In this document: in pieces, positions 37,021 through 50,421 of the stretch | Position numbering within the stretch: position 1 is the first letter of the stretch | Layout of the letters: each line of letters begins with the position of its first letter | Assembly (NCBI GenBank): GCA_014904985.1 | Contig: MU129075.1 | Span: 3,856 to 67,855, forward strand | DNA from: Hydnum rufescens UP504 | Lineage: Eukaryota > Basidiomycota > Agaricomycetes > Cantharellales > Hydnaceae | Direction of reading: 5' to 3' | DNA: 64,000 nucleotides | Notes under the pieces: model-generated | The model's input: the letters and a program-made list of their open reading frames with translations, nothing else | Databases searched by the model: none | What the model was told of the DNA's origin: nothing | Position numbers and translations under genes: made by a program

Positions 37021-39177
<2,157 letters not shown>

Positions 39178-39732
39178 ACATGTAACCGGAGTACTACATC
39201 ATCGCCTTTAATTTCTTATTATGACCGGGCGAATGCAGTCCTAAGCCTCTAGCATGCACCCGAATGATCTCTAGATCGCACTCAAAAGCCTGGTTTTTCA
39301 TGTCCTGTTTCCCTCAATTACCCTGCATTCCTGCCCCCTTATCCTCTCAAGGGAATATACACATCTCATGGTCGCTCTGCGCGGAATCCTGGTTCAATTC
39401 TTATCCTCTTATGCCATCGTTTCCTTTTTGGCCGTTATATTCAATATCAGCTTCCGTTTAATCCGGTCCACAGCTATTGAGGCATATTCATAGTACGCGA
39501 TGGATCTTCCAGCAGGGCGTCTGCATTGCCGTCGTCGTTTTCATATCTCAGTGTGCTATGGTGGCCTGGGAGGTGCACGAAAGTATTATATAAGCAACCA
39601 GTTAGGCTTGTCAGTCATGTATAAATGTGTGAGCCCGCATTTGGCGGGGACGGAGAAAAGGGGGACAATTCCCTACGTCCGACATTTTCGGTATCATCGT
39701 TGTCTATCGTCTGGGAGGGTCCTTCGGGCCAC
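39178..39732. other. Convergent 3' flanks of beta-tubulin and the transporter gene
   Basis: No gene is seen. The two neighbouring genes converge here. Confidence 0.5.
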
Positions 39733-41764
39733 TTAATAGACGGGAGTGAGAATCCCATTTGTATCTGGTCGGGGTGAGCGCGAACGCGGTCTTAGAAGGG
39801 GGCGTGAGCTAGGTGAGTACGTGCTCCCTATATTGTCGGATTCAACATGGTCGTGACTGGGGAGTGCGGTGTATTGTGATGTAGAGTCCAGCATTTTGCT
39901 CAGGAATGATCCGTGGGATGTTGGGGATGGTGAGTAGCAGAAGGTGGAATATCCTGCTTGAGATGCGTGATCGGGATTATCGTCATTGGTGGCTAGAAGG
40001 TGTGTTGATGACGATGGGAAGGGGAGACCCGACACAGATCTAGAACTCGACGATTGTTTGGTAATCTATTCACCAGATATATCGCTGTAAAATCCGGGAT
40101 TTGGAGAGAGGTGGGCGTAGTCACTGACCACCACGAAACAGGCACTCGCCATGATCATGCACGTTCCGATAATACTGAGGGTCGGGGGAATATTGTGGAA
40201 GATGATTTTTTCGAGGATCGCGGTGTATATTACCTACGAAAGAGCAACGCAGAGGATTAGCAACGCACTAGTAGGGTGGAGGATGTCGAAGAAGAGCACG
40301 CCCTTGACTATAAAGTGCGATTGATCCTCTACTCGCGGTCTCCTTCTGCAGTCCCAATGTTAGTAGCACCTGAGACAAGCAGACGGATCAGGAAGGATCC
40401 CAATCCCAATACATGACAAAACGAAGCGCAGGTCACCTGGGCAATAAAACCGGACGCCCCGATTCCGACTAGGCCAGAGATCCACCGCCAGTTCGTGGAT
40501 AACACCCAGGGCTCATGTACCACCGTCATGGATCCCACACAAGCCGCCAAGACGCACCACGCGCTGAAATAAATCATCGAGTGCATGGGGTGCGCACGCT
40601 TCCCTATAATTCGAAGAGATATCACTGTCGTAGAATAAAAACGAGGATGAGAAGGGCCAGGACACCCGTCGCATTCAAACCCTTCGGTCTTGAAAGAGGG
40701 GTTACGTACTAGCCCCTGTTACTCCAAGGACACCAATTAACGCAAAGCTTCAGAAGATAACGTTTTCAGCGGCAGAGAATGGGACTACAGTAGAAGGAAC
40801 AAAGAACGTACCCTACAGCCACTAACCGCTGGGCTGGTGTGGCCTTTTCGAGAGGCAGGTCGGAGGTGGACGGGCGGCCGAATATCGATTCGGGACGTGC
40901 GATAAAGAGAACACCCAGTAACGCAAATACTGGGACGCGATGTCAAGATATAGCAAGAAACATATGAAAAATGCGCTGGGACACGTACATCCAGCCATGG
41001 CCTCACGGAAAGCCCACGTCTCGTGCAGGAACAGAAAGCCACAGAACGCGATAGTTGATGGGGAAAGGAATGTTATGGCTGTGGCATCCGATAGCGACAA
41101 ATATTGCAGACTGTAATATACCCTACAAGGGCAAAAAAACTGCCCGAGATTGGAATTTGCATCCTTCATGTAAGAAATGTGTTTGGAGAGAGCAAACCCT
41201 GTGAAACCGCGCAGTACGAGCCATCCTCGGACCTCTGGAGGTCCCAAGATGGGATGCGGCACCTGCTTCCAATGTCTAAAGCGTCGGGATGAGTGAGATA
41301 CAGCAATGTTCCAGGTTTCATAGTGGACTGACACGTAAATGAAGCAACAGATATAGGTGACCGCCTGTAGTTTAGAATGATGTGTTAGGCCATGATGTCC
41401 AGACGTTTTTAAAGTTGCTCACCATCCGGACCGCAATCAACTAGATTAGGGTACAATCAGCCTAAAAAATGACCTAAGACGGAATGGCACAAACTTCTAA
41501 TGTCGGGACAGGTTTATCAAGGAGCGTCAAGAGCTTCACTCCGAGATTCATCAGCGCAAAGAACCATTGAGCACCAGCGATGAGCAATAGTCCTTCATTC
41601 CTGGAATACATGGCACCCAATTGGGCTCGTACTGAAGTTGAGGCCAGGGTGCTGGGGATGCAAGGCTTCACCACTTGATCAGGTATCCCCAACAGGATCC
41701 TGACTTGATAACCGTGAGTCCGAGTGAATTTGACTCTGCAGATTGTCAGAGCTCTTATGTGCAT
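39733..41764 (-). CDS. EamA/DMT-superfamily multi-pass transporter
   Basis: The exon containing NEGLLLIAGAQWFFALMNLGVK (about 41600-41530) is the first membrane helix. It is followed by LIAVRM and a longer exon ending with GWLVLRGFTGF (about 41230). YYSLQYLSLSDATAITFLSPS and AFCGFLFLHETW (about 41120-41010) are typical of the EamA repeat. Further helices occur at about 40560-40330 (YFSAWCVLAACVGS, GASGFIAQV). The C-terminal exon (about 40035-39733) is a Ser/Pro-rich, presumably cytosolic tail ending GILTPVY. It resembles fungal drug/metabolite and nucleotide-sugar-type exporters. The substrate is unknown. The true first exon is not settled; it may lie upstream of 41764. About ten exons are needed. 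Confidence 0.7.
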
Positions 41765-41921
41765 GGGCAGTAAAGCGCGGCAGCGATCCTCCCGCCATTA
41801 CGGAGTTGACTCTGGAGACCCTATATGGATGACTGTCCTCAAGACAAGACGTGCGAACAACCCAATACCGGCCGGTTGGGTCATCCATCCCGAAGTCCTG
41901 GACTATGTACGAGATCACTTA

Positions 41922-42085
41922 GGGCTTGTTCGGATGCAAGAATCCAGATTCTTTGGCCAGATTCTACTATTGAAAAGGGGCAGATTCTTCTGGATCCTCT
42001 TCAATCCAAAAGAATCCAAAAGAATCTACCCATTTTCAATAGTGGAATCTGGCCAAAGAATCTGGATTCTTGCATCCGAATAGGC
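41922..42085. mobile_element. MITE with about 50-bp TIRs, PIF/Harbinger-like
   Basis: This is a near-palindromic 164-bp element. The left arm GGGCTTGTTCGGATGCAAG continues to about 41977. The right arm is its inverse complement and ends CCGAATAGGC. TTA stands on both sides (41919-41921 and 42086-42088), the target preference of PIF/Harbinger elements. There is no coding capacity. The superfamily rests on the 3-bp TSD and GGG-type terminus, so it is tentative. Confidence 0.65.
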
Positions 42086-42149
42086 TTAATTAAGCGGCAC
42101 ATCTAATTAGCCAGCAGGAAGAGGTGGCATAGTTTCTATTTGTGGTGGC

Positions 42150-43055
42150 CTGGGAGTGGGCCAGACTCCTACCCATTGATTCGGCAGCTCCTTACATTTC
42201 CCCGAGAAATAGCCGAAAAAGATAAATGAGGCAGCCTGCCAAAAGACTGGCACAACTTGTGAAGAACCGGTGCGGAGCCACTTAGATTCGCACAAGAAGA
42301 ACGATAGAGCGTTTGATCAGAGCCCAAGCAAGCGCTTGAGGGAACTTCGGTACATCCCGCGAAAGTATACTAAGCAATATGCTGACTAAGCGATGAGCGT
42401 TAGAGCTCGCCATCCCCAATTCCAACACAACTTCTGTGGGTTGTTGTCTCCGAGAATTAGCAACACCTCCGCTCAATGATATATCTGCATCGCCAGGCAG
42501 AAAATGAGTGATATGCTGTCTTGTGACATTGATGCTGTTCTGGAATCATTGAAGACTCCCAATCTCTCAATTCTGTTTCTGATTTCATTGTGAATCTTAT
42601 GGCAAGCCCGCAGGTTAATCATCACTGTTGGGCTCACAATTTTGCCTTTGCTGGTATGAAGAACACTTTGCTGATGATTGGTGGCAATAAGTATGGTGAA
42701 CATTTACTTCAGTGGTCATGTGAGGAATATGCGAGTGAAATCTGCACTATTACAAGTGACAAATGAGGAGGCCAACAAAGAGATCTCCCTTAGCAAATAT
42801 GACCAATGGCAATTTCTTTAATAATATTCACTTCAAAATCCTCACATTGACAAACTTGTACACATCTTGATACTACTTCTATACCACTATGAGAGTACTA
42901 TATCATTGAGCGGAGGCATTGCTAATTCTCGGAGACAACAACCCACAACAGAAGTTGTGCCAGTCTTTTGGCACGCTGCCTCATTTCTCTTTTTCGGCTA
43001 TTTCTCGGAGAAATGTAGGCAGCTGCCGAATCAATGGGTAGGAGTCTGGGAGTGG
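42150..43055. repeat. Large imperfect inverted repeat (unequal arms)
   Basis: The left arm is 42150-42485 and the right arm 42900-43055. Both share, in opposite orientation, GAGCGGAGG near the inner end and a block around CGAATCAATGGGTAGGAG at the outer end. The left arm is about 160-180 bp longer. The extra segment is bounded by GAAGTTGTG-like motifs, as if the right arm had lost it by recombination between short repeats. The 415-bp spacer has no recognisable gene. The right arm was later entered by the MITE at 43056-43497. Confidence 0.7.
43047..43055. repeat. Left 9-bp TSD of the MULE-type MITE, copy 1
   Basis: TGGGAGTGG occurs here and again exactly at 43498-43506, flanking the element. 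A 9-bp duplication fits Mutator-like transposition. Confidence 0.85.
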
Positions 43056-43497
43056 TAGTCTCGTAACCAGACCGGAGCTACGCTCGGTCTGGTGGAAAGG
43101 GGAGTTCCGAAGGCGCGGGCATGAAGCTTCCGCTCCAGCCAATCACAAAAAGTTTTCACCAGTGTTTGCCGAGACCTCCAGTTGGATATGTGCTCTCCAC
43201 TCAGTATCCATGCCCTGATAGGAACTTCGTGAGATGGATATCTCCCAGCCAAAAAATGACCAAGAGCCTATTTGGTCACCCAGTGTCTCTGCAGCCCATC
43301 CTGCACTAGCCTCTCTGATAGGAACCAGGAAATCAAAATTAGTTGAAATAATATTCCCATCTCAGAAACAACTGGGAGCCACGGCAAGCGCCGGTCAAAA
43401 CCTCTTGTGATTGGCTAGACCGGAAGCTTCATGCCCGCGCCTTCGGAACTCCCCATTTTCCCAGACCAAGCGTAAGCTTGGTCTGGTTACGAGACTA
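43056..43497. mobile_element. MULE-type MITE copy 1 (442 bp) with perfect 9-bp TSD
   Basis: It begins TAGTCTCGTAACCAGACC and ends with the inverse complement. Terminal inverted repeats run about 75 bases with small internal mini-hairpins (for example GGAGCTACGCTCGGTCTGG). Interior segments and ends match the second copy at 57633-58545 throughout. It has no coding capacity. The TSD length points to the Mutator superfamily; no autonomous partner is visible in this window. Confidence 0.85.
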
Positions 43498-43506
43498 TGG
43501 GAGTGG

Positions 43507-43990
43507 GCCTGCTCAATTCTAAAAAGTCACCAAAATCTGATGTGACTTTTTCGTTCCTGTAGACTTACAGAAAATCTTTGGTTCCCTCCGAAAAGCACCA
43601 TAAGAATTGAGCGGGGGGTGTTCTTTGCCATTTTTCACCTGGGGACTTTTTTCCCAATATAATCATTAACCCCGTACATACTCCGCTGTCACTTCTGCTC
43701 CTCTCACGCCCATTCTTGTTTCTAAGCAAGCACAGGAATGGGGTGCTTGTTGTCCGTCAGTGTGTGGCACCTGAAAAGAAGGGCTACTTGGGCGCACATG
43801 GATTTGCATTGATCCCGTGCTCAGGGTCGAAAGGTACAAAGTCACAAAGTATGAAGGCGAATGAGGTTTTGCGTCTCTCACAAAGTGGTGCCTGGGTACA
43901 AGAGATTTTGTGCTCACATAAGCTCAGGGTTGGTCAAAAGTACGGGAAAAGTCACACCGAACTTGGGTGACTTTTAAGAATTGAGCAGGC
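43507..43990. mobile_element. Putative inverted-repeat element with about 26-bp TIRs
   Basis: GCCTGCTCAATTCT followed by AAAAAGTCACC at the left is mirrored by GGTGACTTTTAAGAATTGAGCAGGC ending near 43990. The interior carries a further AGAATTGAGCGGGG motif at about 43605. I could not define a target duplication because the left border coincides with the TSD of the neighbouring MITE. Confidence 0.55.
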
Positions 43991-44326
43991 CTAGTAATAA
44001 GAGAAGATGAATAGGATACCTTACACCATATGTGAAATCTATAACAGAATGGACTTAGGTCGATGATTACCTCATCTTCGGAGTTTCAATTGTGCTTAGC
44101 TCATCTGCGGAGTTTGAACTGGGCAGTGAGCCGGCACATCCCATGTGATGAGAGCTGAGGTGCCAAAAACAAACACCTTCACTCAGGTTTGAACATGGGA
44201 CCCTTCAATGGCATTACAGCAGCAATCTACCTTAAGCAATAAGACTAAAGAGATTACACATTTACTTGATAATTAGAATCCTATGTACTGGCACTTCTAA
44301 GTGGTACAGAGTGTAATCATTCCATT
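43991..44326. other. Gap before the G-rich array
   Basis: No gene or clear repeat is seen. A short internal duplication of CTCATCT(T/G)CGGAGTTT occurs at about 44070 and 44101. Confidence 0.4.
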
Positions 44327-45640
44327 TGCCCGGGGGGGTTGTTAAATGGGGGGGGAGGGGATTATTACCTTCAGAGGGGGGGGTCTAATTGCAAGGGGGG
44401 TTTGTTGGGGGGGTGGTAACTCCAGAGGGGGGTATGACCAGCAGGGGGGGGTATTACCAGCAAGGGAAGGGGGGTGTTACCAATAGGGGGGGGGGGTGTT
44501 ACCAGCAAGGGAGGGGGGTGTTACCAGCAAGGGAGGGGGTGTTACCAATAGGGGGGGGGGGGTGTTACCAGCAAGGGGAGGTGTTACCAATAGGGGGGGG
44601 GTATTACCAGCAAGGGAGGGGGGTGTTGCCAGCAAGGGAGGGGGGTGTTACCAATAAGGGGGGGGTGGGGGTATTACCAGCAAGGGAAGGGGGGGTGTTA
44701 CCAATAAGGGGGGGGGGTATTACCAGCAAGGGAGGGGGAGTGTTACCAATAAAGGGGGGGGGTATAACCAGCAAGGGGAGGGGGAGTGTTACCAATAAAG
44801 GGGGGGTATAACCAGCAAGGGGAGGGGGAGTGTTACCAATAAAGGGGGGGGTATTACCAGCAAGGGGGGGTATTACCAGCAAGGGAGGGTATTACCAGCA
44901 AGGGGGGGTATTACCAGCAAGGGAGGGTATTACCCGCAAGGGAGGGTATTACCAGCAAGGGAGGGGGAGGGGGGAGTGTTACCAATAAGGGGGGGGGTAT
45001 AACCAGCAAGGGGAGGGGGAGTGTTACCAATAAGGGGGGAGGGTATAACCAGCAAGGGAAGGGGGTGTGTTACCAATAGGGGGGGGGTATTACCAGCAAG
45101 GGAGGGGGGAGTGTTACAGCAAGGGAGGGGGGAGTATTACCAGCAAGGGAGGAGGGAGTGTTACCAGCAAGGGAGGGGGGAGTGTTACCAATAAGGGGTA
45201 TAACCAGCAAGGGAAGGGGGAGTGTTATCAATAAGGGGGGGGGTATTACCAGCAAGGGAGGGGGGAGTGTTACCAGCAAGGGAGGGGGGAGTGTTACCAA
45301 TAAGGGGGGGGGGTATAACCAGCAAGGGGGGGGGAGTGTTATCAATAAGGGGGGGGGGGTATTACCAGCAAGGGAGGGGGGAGTGTTACAGCAAGGGAGG
45401 GGGGAGTGTTACCAGCAAGGGAGGGGGAGTATTACCAGCAAGGGAGGAGGGAGTGTTACCAGCAAGGGAGGGGGGAGTGTTACCAATAAGGGGGGGGTAT
45501 AACCAGCAAGGGAAGGGGGAGTGTTATCAATAAGGGGGGGGGTATTACCAGCAAGGGAGGGGGTGTTACCCACAAGGGGGGGTTGTTGCCAGCAGGGGGG
45601 GTGGGTTGTATTAGCAAGGAGGGGGGAGCAGGGGGGGGCA
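44327..45640 (+). repeat. G-run minisatellite (about 1.3 kb)
   Basis: Tandem, variable units of about 28-36 bp alternate GGGGGG(G) runs with TGTTACCAGCAAGGGAG, TATTACCAGCAAGG or TGTTACCAATAAGG. There are roughly 40 units. All G runs lie on the plus strand, giving very strong strand asymmetry and hundreds of possible G-quadruplex combinations. Open frames across it (QQGR/GG repeats) are by-products of the repeat. Unit sequence is read directly; any structural role is inference. Confidence 0.95.
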
Positions 45641-46480
45641 CTGGATGAGAATATGGGCATATTCTGTAGAGTGCATATGGGGAGCATTGTCTTGATTCCA
45701 CATCTGAATTGGACATCCTCAGAAACAAGTGTATTGGCCCCAGAGTCCCAAATGCTATTCTAATATGAATTTCCATTTAAAATACCTTGATGAAATGTAT
45801 TTCAATTTGGCATAATCAATGTGGTTATCTCATGAAAATACAGATTATATCATTTTTTAAATGCAGGCATACAGACTTATGGCTGTTAGTGAGAGAAAAA
45901 CTTAATAGGGGGGTCAGGGGATCCTGAGCTACATACTGTACATCATGTGGATTACATAATCAAGATGAGACTGATCCAATCCCAACAGCAGAGGACAGGT
46001 CTCAATCAGAATAGAAAAAAAAGTCCACCAGGAACAAATGCAAAAAAAAGAGTGGCAGGGTTGGTTACATGAGGGATATCTGTACTGGCAGTACAAATGA
46101 ATGGAGGGTGTGCATGTGATAGGTGAAGATGGGGTGTAACAGCATCATGGGTTATGGGTGCAGGTCAGCCACAATACAGTCAGGTAACTTTTTCAGGGTA
46201 CAGGTATGGTTTCAGTTTCAGTTGCAGGTTAGCCACAGGGGCCATGGTTGCAGGTTGCAGCTTCAAGTCAATACAGGCTATACTTTCAGATACAGTGTCA
46301 TGGGGTTGAATATGAGTTTGGGTTTCATGTGATGAATCCACACACATGGTGGGATTCATGGACATGAGGAGGGTGGTGCATGCAGCATGGGACATTAGAG
46401 CCAGGGAGACAGGAACACCACTTCACTGTGGGTTAATCTCCAGGTATCACAGAGCTTAATTGGGGCCTATAGCCTGTTGA
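45641..46480. other. Repeat-compartment sequence without a supported gene
   Basis: The stretch 46120-46400 is enriched in degenerate CAGGTT/TTCAGG words (CAGGTTGCAGCTTCAAG), an ancient low-order repeat. No coding region is defensible. Confidence 0.4.
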
Positions 46481-46577
46481 CAATAGAAAAACTTGATAGG
46501 AGATCAGGAATTCCCAAGCTATATACATCATGTGGATTATGTAATAAAAACAAGATTGATCCAATCCTCTCATACTA
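45889..46577. repeat. Diverged direct-repeat pair (about 100 bp)
   Basis: 45889-45988 and 46480-46577 share AAAAACTT(A/G)ATAGG, ACATCATGTGGATTA and GATTGATCCAATCC-type blocks in the same orientation at roughly 75-80 percent by eye. They could be the ends of a decayed element. Confidence 0.5.
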
Positions 46578-46589
46578 ACAATGGCAGGC

Positions 46590-46725
46590 TCAAAGCTGCC
46601 ACCATAGGCTCACAGCAGCCACCTAAGGCAGGAGTACAAGCCATGTATGGACAAAGCAGCCAGCTAAGGCAAGAGTACAAGTCATGTATGGACAAAGCAG
46701 CCACCTAAGGCAAGAGTACAAGCTG
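46590..46725. repeat. Three-unit minisatellite (about 46 bp)
   Basis: The unit CAGCCACCTAAGGCAAGAG followed by TACAAGTCATGTATGGACAA is repeated nearly three times in tandem with few changes. Confidence 0.75.
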
Positions 46726-47360
46726 GCATGCATGGGTGACAGCCTTTACTCATCACAGTACAGAAACAAAAGAAACATCGCAAAATTGAGACCAGGAAAC
46801 AAAAGGAAGTGTTGAAAACAAAACCACAGTTGGAAGCCAGAAAGAAAACGATGCGAGAAAAGTGGTAGGGGCCTCTGAGAGAGAGAATCTGATTTGTACT
46901 GTGGGGTCATAGCAATACGTCACGCATCACACCGGGCCTTGTGTCATGCGTCACAATGGTCTGCATCGTAGTACCGTAGGTGTCACAAGCGAAAAAGGTG
47001 CTTAAAATTTCTGGAAATGAACCCATGGCTATACCCTGTGCTTCTCTTGGTCCCCAGCTGCATTCCTAGGCATATATGTGAATATATGCAATATCATCTT
47101 TAGTAATTTTTCCCCGTCATCCCCTGTACTGTGCATTAGGCCTTGTGCAAGTATATTGAGAATTGACACATTCAGCCCAGGCTTAAGGGACCACTAGTGC
47201 AGGCATATCGTTATTTGGGGGGTGTCACACTGCTTTCGAGCCGGTATCGCCAGTTTCCGGGCGTGACAGGAATTACGTAATATCACGTGATATTGGTATG
47301 ACAGTAAGGCCATTACCGACTTGGTGCCGCCTTTGTATCCGCCCCTTCCTGATCACCTAG

Positions 47361-47571
47361 TAGTCCTTTTCGGAACTTTGAAAAAGAAAGCCTCACGGAG
47401 CTGTCATCACATCACTATTTGACTCAGACTCGACTTTTATCATTTGAATCCATCCTCTCTCATCCTGCGGCAAAAAAAGCCCCAGTGTCTCGTAGTTGGC
47501 GAGAAAAAAAAAAGGACTCGGGACTTGGCTTGACTTGACTCAATTCAGTTGAGCCAGTCGCGGCAACACTA
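47361..47571. mobile_element. hAT-type MITE (211 bp), diverged left end
   Basis: The right half matches the MITE at 23903-24125 (GTAGTTGGCGAGAAAA, GACTCAATTCAGTTGA) and ends GTCGCGGCAACACTA. Flanks are TCACCTAG (47353-47360) and TCACCTGG (47572-47579), a 7/8 match. The left end starts TAGTCCTTTTCGG, clearly diverged from TAGTGTTGCCG, so the element is probably old. Confidence 0.65.
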
Positions 47572-47975
47572 TCACCTGGGCACAGGAGTTGAACTAGCCC
47601 CCCTGTTCCTCATCCTGCTTGATGTGTAGTCCGGCTAGAGCTCGTGGAGTAACCGGCCTACTCGATACATACTGTAAACAAAGATCTCTTTCTCTCTCCC
47701 AGGGATCGTTCCCCCTTTGGGAAGGCGGGGGCCTGCGACTCGCGGGAAGTTCTGGTGAATACGGCAGTAGAGTAGATTCTCCAGGCTCTGCTTTTGTAAT
47801 AATTTGATAGGACTACACCTTTCTTTCGAACCTGCTCACTTTGTGCTCCTAGGAATTATTTCACGGACAACTTGAAGCACTCTATGAAGTAAGATTGTAC
47901 ACACGCTTGCCAATCCCTCTCTGATAAATATCATTGCCTCTGCCCGGGACTGGAGTAATGCCCCTTAAGTTGTCA

Positions 47976-49187
47976 CTACAACGGTACGCATGTACATTCA
48001 TCCCCGAGACGAAATTGGTGGGTATATTTCATCCCACAGAAGAATTCTGTATCCTGTGTGGCATTGAAAAACATGTTTACCGTAGCGTACCGTATTGGCG
48101 CGTCTCCTAAAGACCCGAATCAGCCACAACGAAGACTCAACCTTGAGAGAATTCGCACCCCATCGATACTTATAGACACGCTTCGGGTCCCGCATCAGTT
48201 CGTTCAGCCACCGGTGGACATCCGGTCGCCTAAAGGCCTCGAGCTTGACGATCTCGAAATTATTGTAATACGACAGGAGACCCCTTGCTCCCTCTGCCCA
48301 AACCCTCGCTCCGGTCTCACTTGCTCCTTGACTCTGTAGTGTATCGCGCCCATCTGGCCATTTCCAGCCATTCATCTGCAACCGTTTCTCGATGTCAGGA
48401 TGGCTACGAGCATACCCATCCACAAATTCCCACATCCCAAGAGTGGCGTCGGGTGCGTCAGGGCCCACGGCTCGATACCCGTATATGCGCTTTCGAACAT
48501 GCATGACTTCGAACGGATCATAGCAGAGGGGTGCTTCAATGAATGAATCGGTATCGAGTCGAAGATAGTACGTATATCCCTCGAGGGCCGGATGGGAAAA
48601 TATATTGGCAGCGAAGAAAGCGCACATGTGATGGTAACCTTGGTGAAACAAACGTCACCCTCAAGTATTGATGCGTGGGCATCTTGAATTCTGATGTAAG
48701 TGGACTTACCGGGCCACGAACCAGCCTGAACAGGATCGACCAAGGTGACGTTGTCGGGTATGCCCTCTGGCAGCGACCAGTGTACTTTCGAGAAATATAT
48801 TCGCGATATGAATACGGACTGTAGAGCCGAGCCTGCGGTGTCGGGGACTTTACTCAGGCTTGTTTCCAGTCGTGCTAGCAGTTCCGACCTGGGCCCAGCA
48901 TGATCAAAGTCTCCAGTGTGAAATAGGATGATAGGCCATTGTCTTGGTCCCGTGTGGAGATTCTGGGCCACGAGTGTGAGTGACCGCACCATCTCCGCTG
49001 AGCGACGCACTGACGCGAGGTAGATGATGGCTGCTGTGTATGGGATGGACTGGTCATGCCCTGAATACACATCAACGAGTATCCTTTTGCCCCGGTGGTA
49101 AAAGAGACTCCATGTCCAAGGAAGAGACGCGAGGAAGATGAGGGCGGTTGCTGTGAGTAGTCGTAGGTGCGACTTGGTGAGAGACAT
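47976..49187 (-). CDS. GT15 (Kre2/Mnt1-type) alpha-1,2-mannosyltransferase
   Basis: The start ATG ends at 49187. The N-terminus MSLTKSHLRLLTATALIFLASL is a type II signal anchor. The luminal domain has PIILFHTGDFD, then after an intron (about 48710-48655) YHHMCAFFAANIF, YYLRLDTDSFI, CYDPFEVM and YGYRAV. The catalytic-region motif YYNNFEIVKLEAFRRPDV lies at about 48260. A second intron (GTGCGA... to TTTAG, about 48155-48095) restores RWGDAPIRYATVNMFFN. It ends GDECTCVPL, stop at 47976. The enzyme would transfer mannose from GDP-mannose to O- and N-linked glycans in the Golgi. The frame is intact. It is an apparently functional gene inside a repeat-rich stretch. Confidence 0.85.
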
Positions 49188-50421
49188 GGCCTTGATCGCC
49201 CCATTTTGAAGGTGCGGAATATAACATGTATTAAGGGAAAGACTACGTGCAATCTATTGTTGATAGGATGATTCCAATTTTCCGTGCTTCCATGCTTTTA
49301 GTTCTGTACGTATTCCCAGAACATTTCCAGAACCAGAAGCGAACAGCCCCACATCCTGGACGCGAATTGCTTCTGCATTTTGTCCCACCACTTACCAAGA
49401 ATCACTGCTGACGTGAGTGTATGGAAATTTTCCCAGGGCAAATTGGGCGGTTGAGGGAGCTGAGCTCCTCAGCCCCGGGACCGTCTCGACTAAGGGATTG
49501 GTGGGGGCTGGTAGAGATACTCCGAGGAGGTGATGCATCCCACGAACAGGGCCACAGCGTAGTTCTCAGCGCCCAGCATTTGTATCCGTCAGTCGTTCAC
49601 CACTAGCTTCATTTACGTTTGTACTCCTCAAATATCTCGTTTGTTCAGCAGAATCCGAAAGGCAGTGTGAAATCTCTCGTAGCTGTGTAGAGACATCGGT
49701 TTTCATATCCTCTGAGATAGTGCAAGTTCCCAGTAATTATGCCGGATCAAGGGCCCTGAAATTTTGCCCATCAGAACATTTCATTCAAAAGTTTCGCGAA
49801 GGCTTACAGCATAAAATCCCTTAACGTTATTCAGGTACCAAATCTGATATTCGAATCCAGTTTTACTGTTCTTTATCTGCTTCCTTACATCCCACTCTCT
49901 CAGCCGAGCGGCTTGACATCCTGAAGGGGCATTTGAAGTAGCAAGAAGTGCATATCTGATAAATAATTGCTCAAACGGTGGGAGAAGTGCACAAACTGTT
50001 CAAATACTGTAGGGGGTAAAGGCGGTACTGTATACCTGAACCTGTAGGAATGATATGGCTCTTTCGCCCATCGGAGTACCAGATCCGGAGAGCACCTGCT
50101 GTGTCCCCCAGATCTGATACTGTAGTCGCTCTAAGTCTAGCAAAGCAAATTTTTCGTGACGTGACACCCATTGAAGTTAGCAAAGTAAAGGGGGGTTCTG
50201 AGGATGTGTGACACTAGCAAAGCGACAGCGATACTGTAATGGCACTGTGACATTGTGACATATCTACTCGAATGGGTGCCGATAAAAAATGGATAACATT
50301 AAACTTCACATAGCGGCAAACTCCCTTGCCCCATTCGACTCGGTGCTGTTGAACGGCTCGGGTAGAAATGGCCGAGCCGGAACTAGGATTGATACGACGG
50401 TCCGGTACAATGTATTTTATA
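49188..50421. other. Intergenic, no supported gene
   Basis: This holds the promoter side of the GT15 gene and unannotated sequence. Short frames show no motifs. Confidence 0.45.

Noticed and set aside
44389..45533. Long open frames in the G-run array (QQGR and Pro-rich products)
   Set aside because: They are by-products of a tandem repeat lacking stop codons on both strands; frames shift with unit length and there is no start context or motif.
44327..45640. CRISPR-like spaced repeats
   Set aside because: The repeat-spacer regularity is that of a minisatellite; there are no unique spacers, and the genome is eukaryotic with introns throughout.
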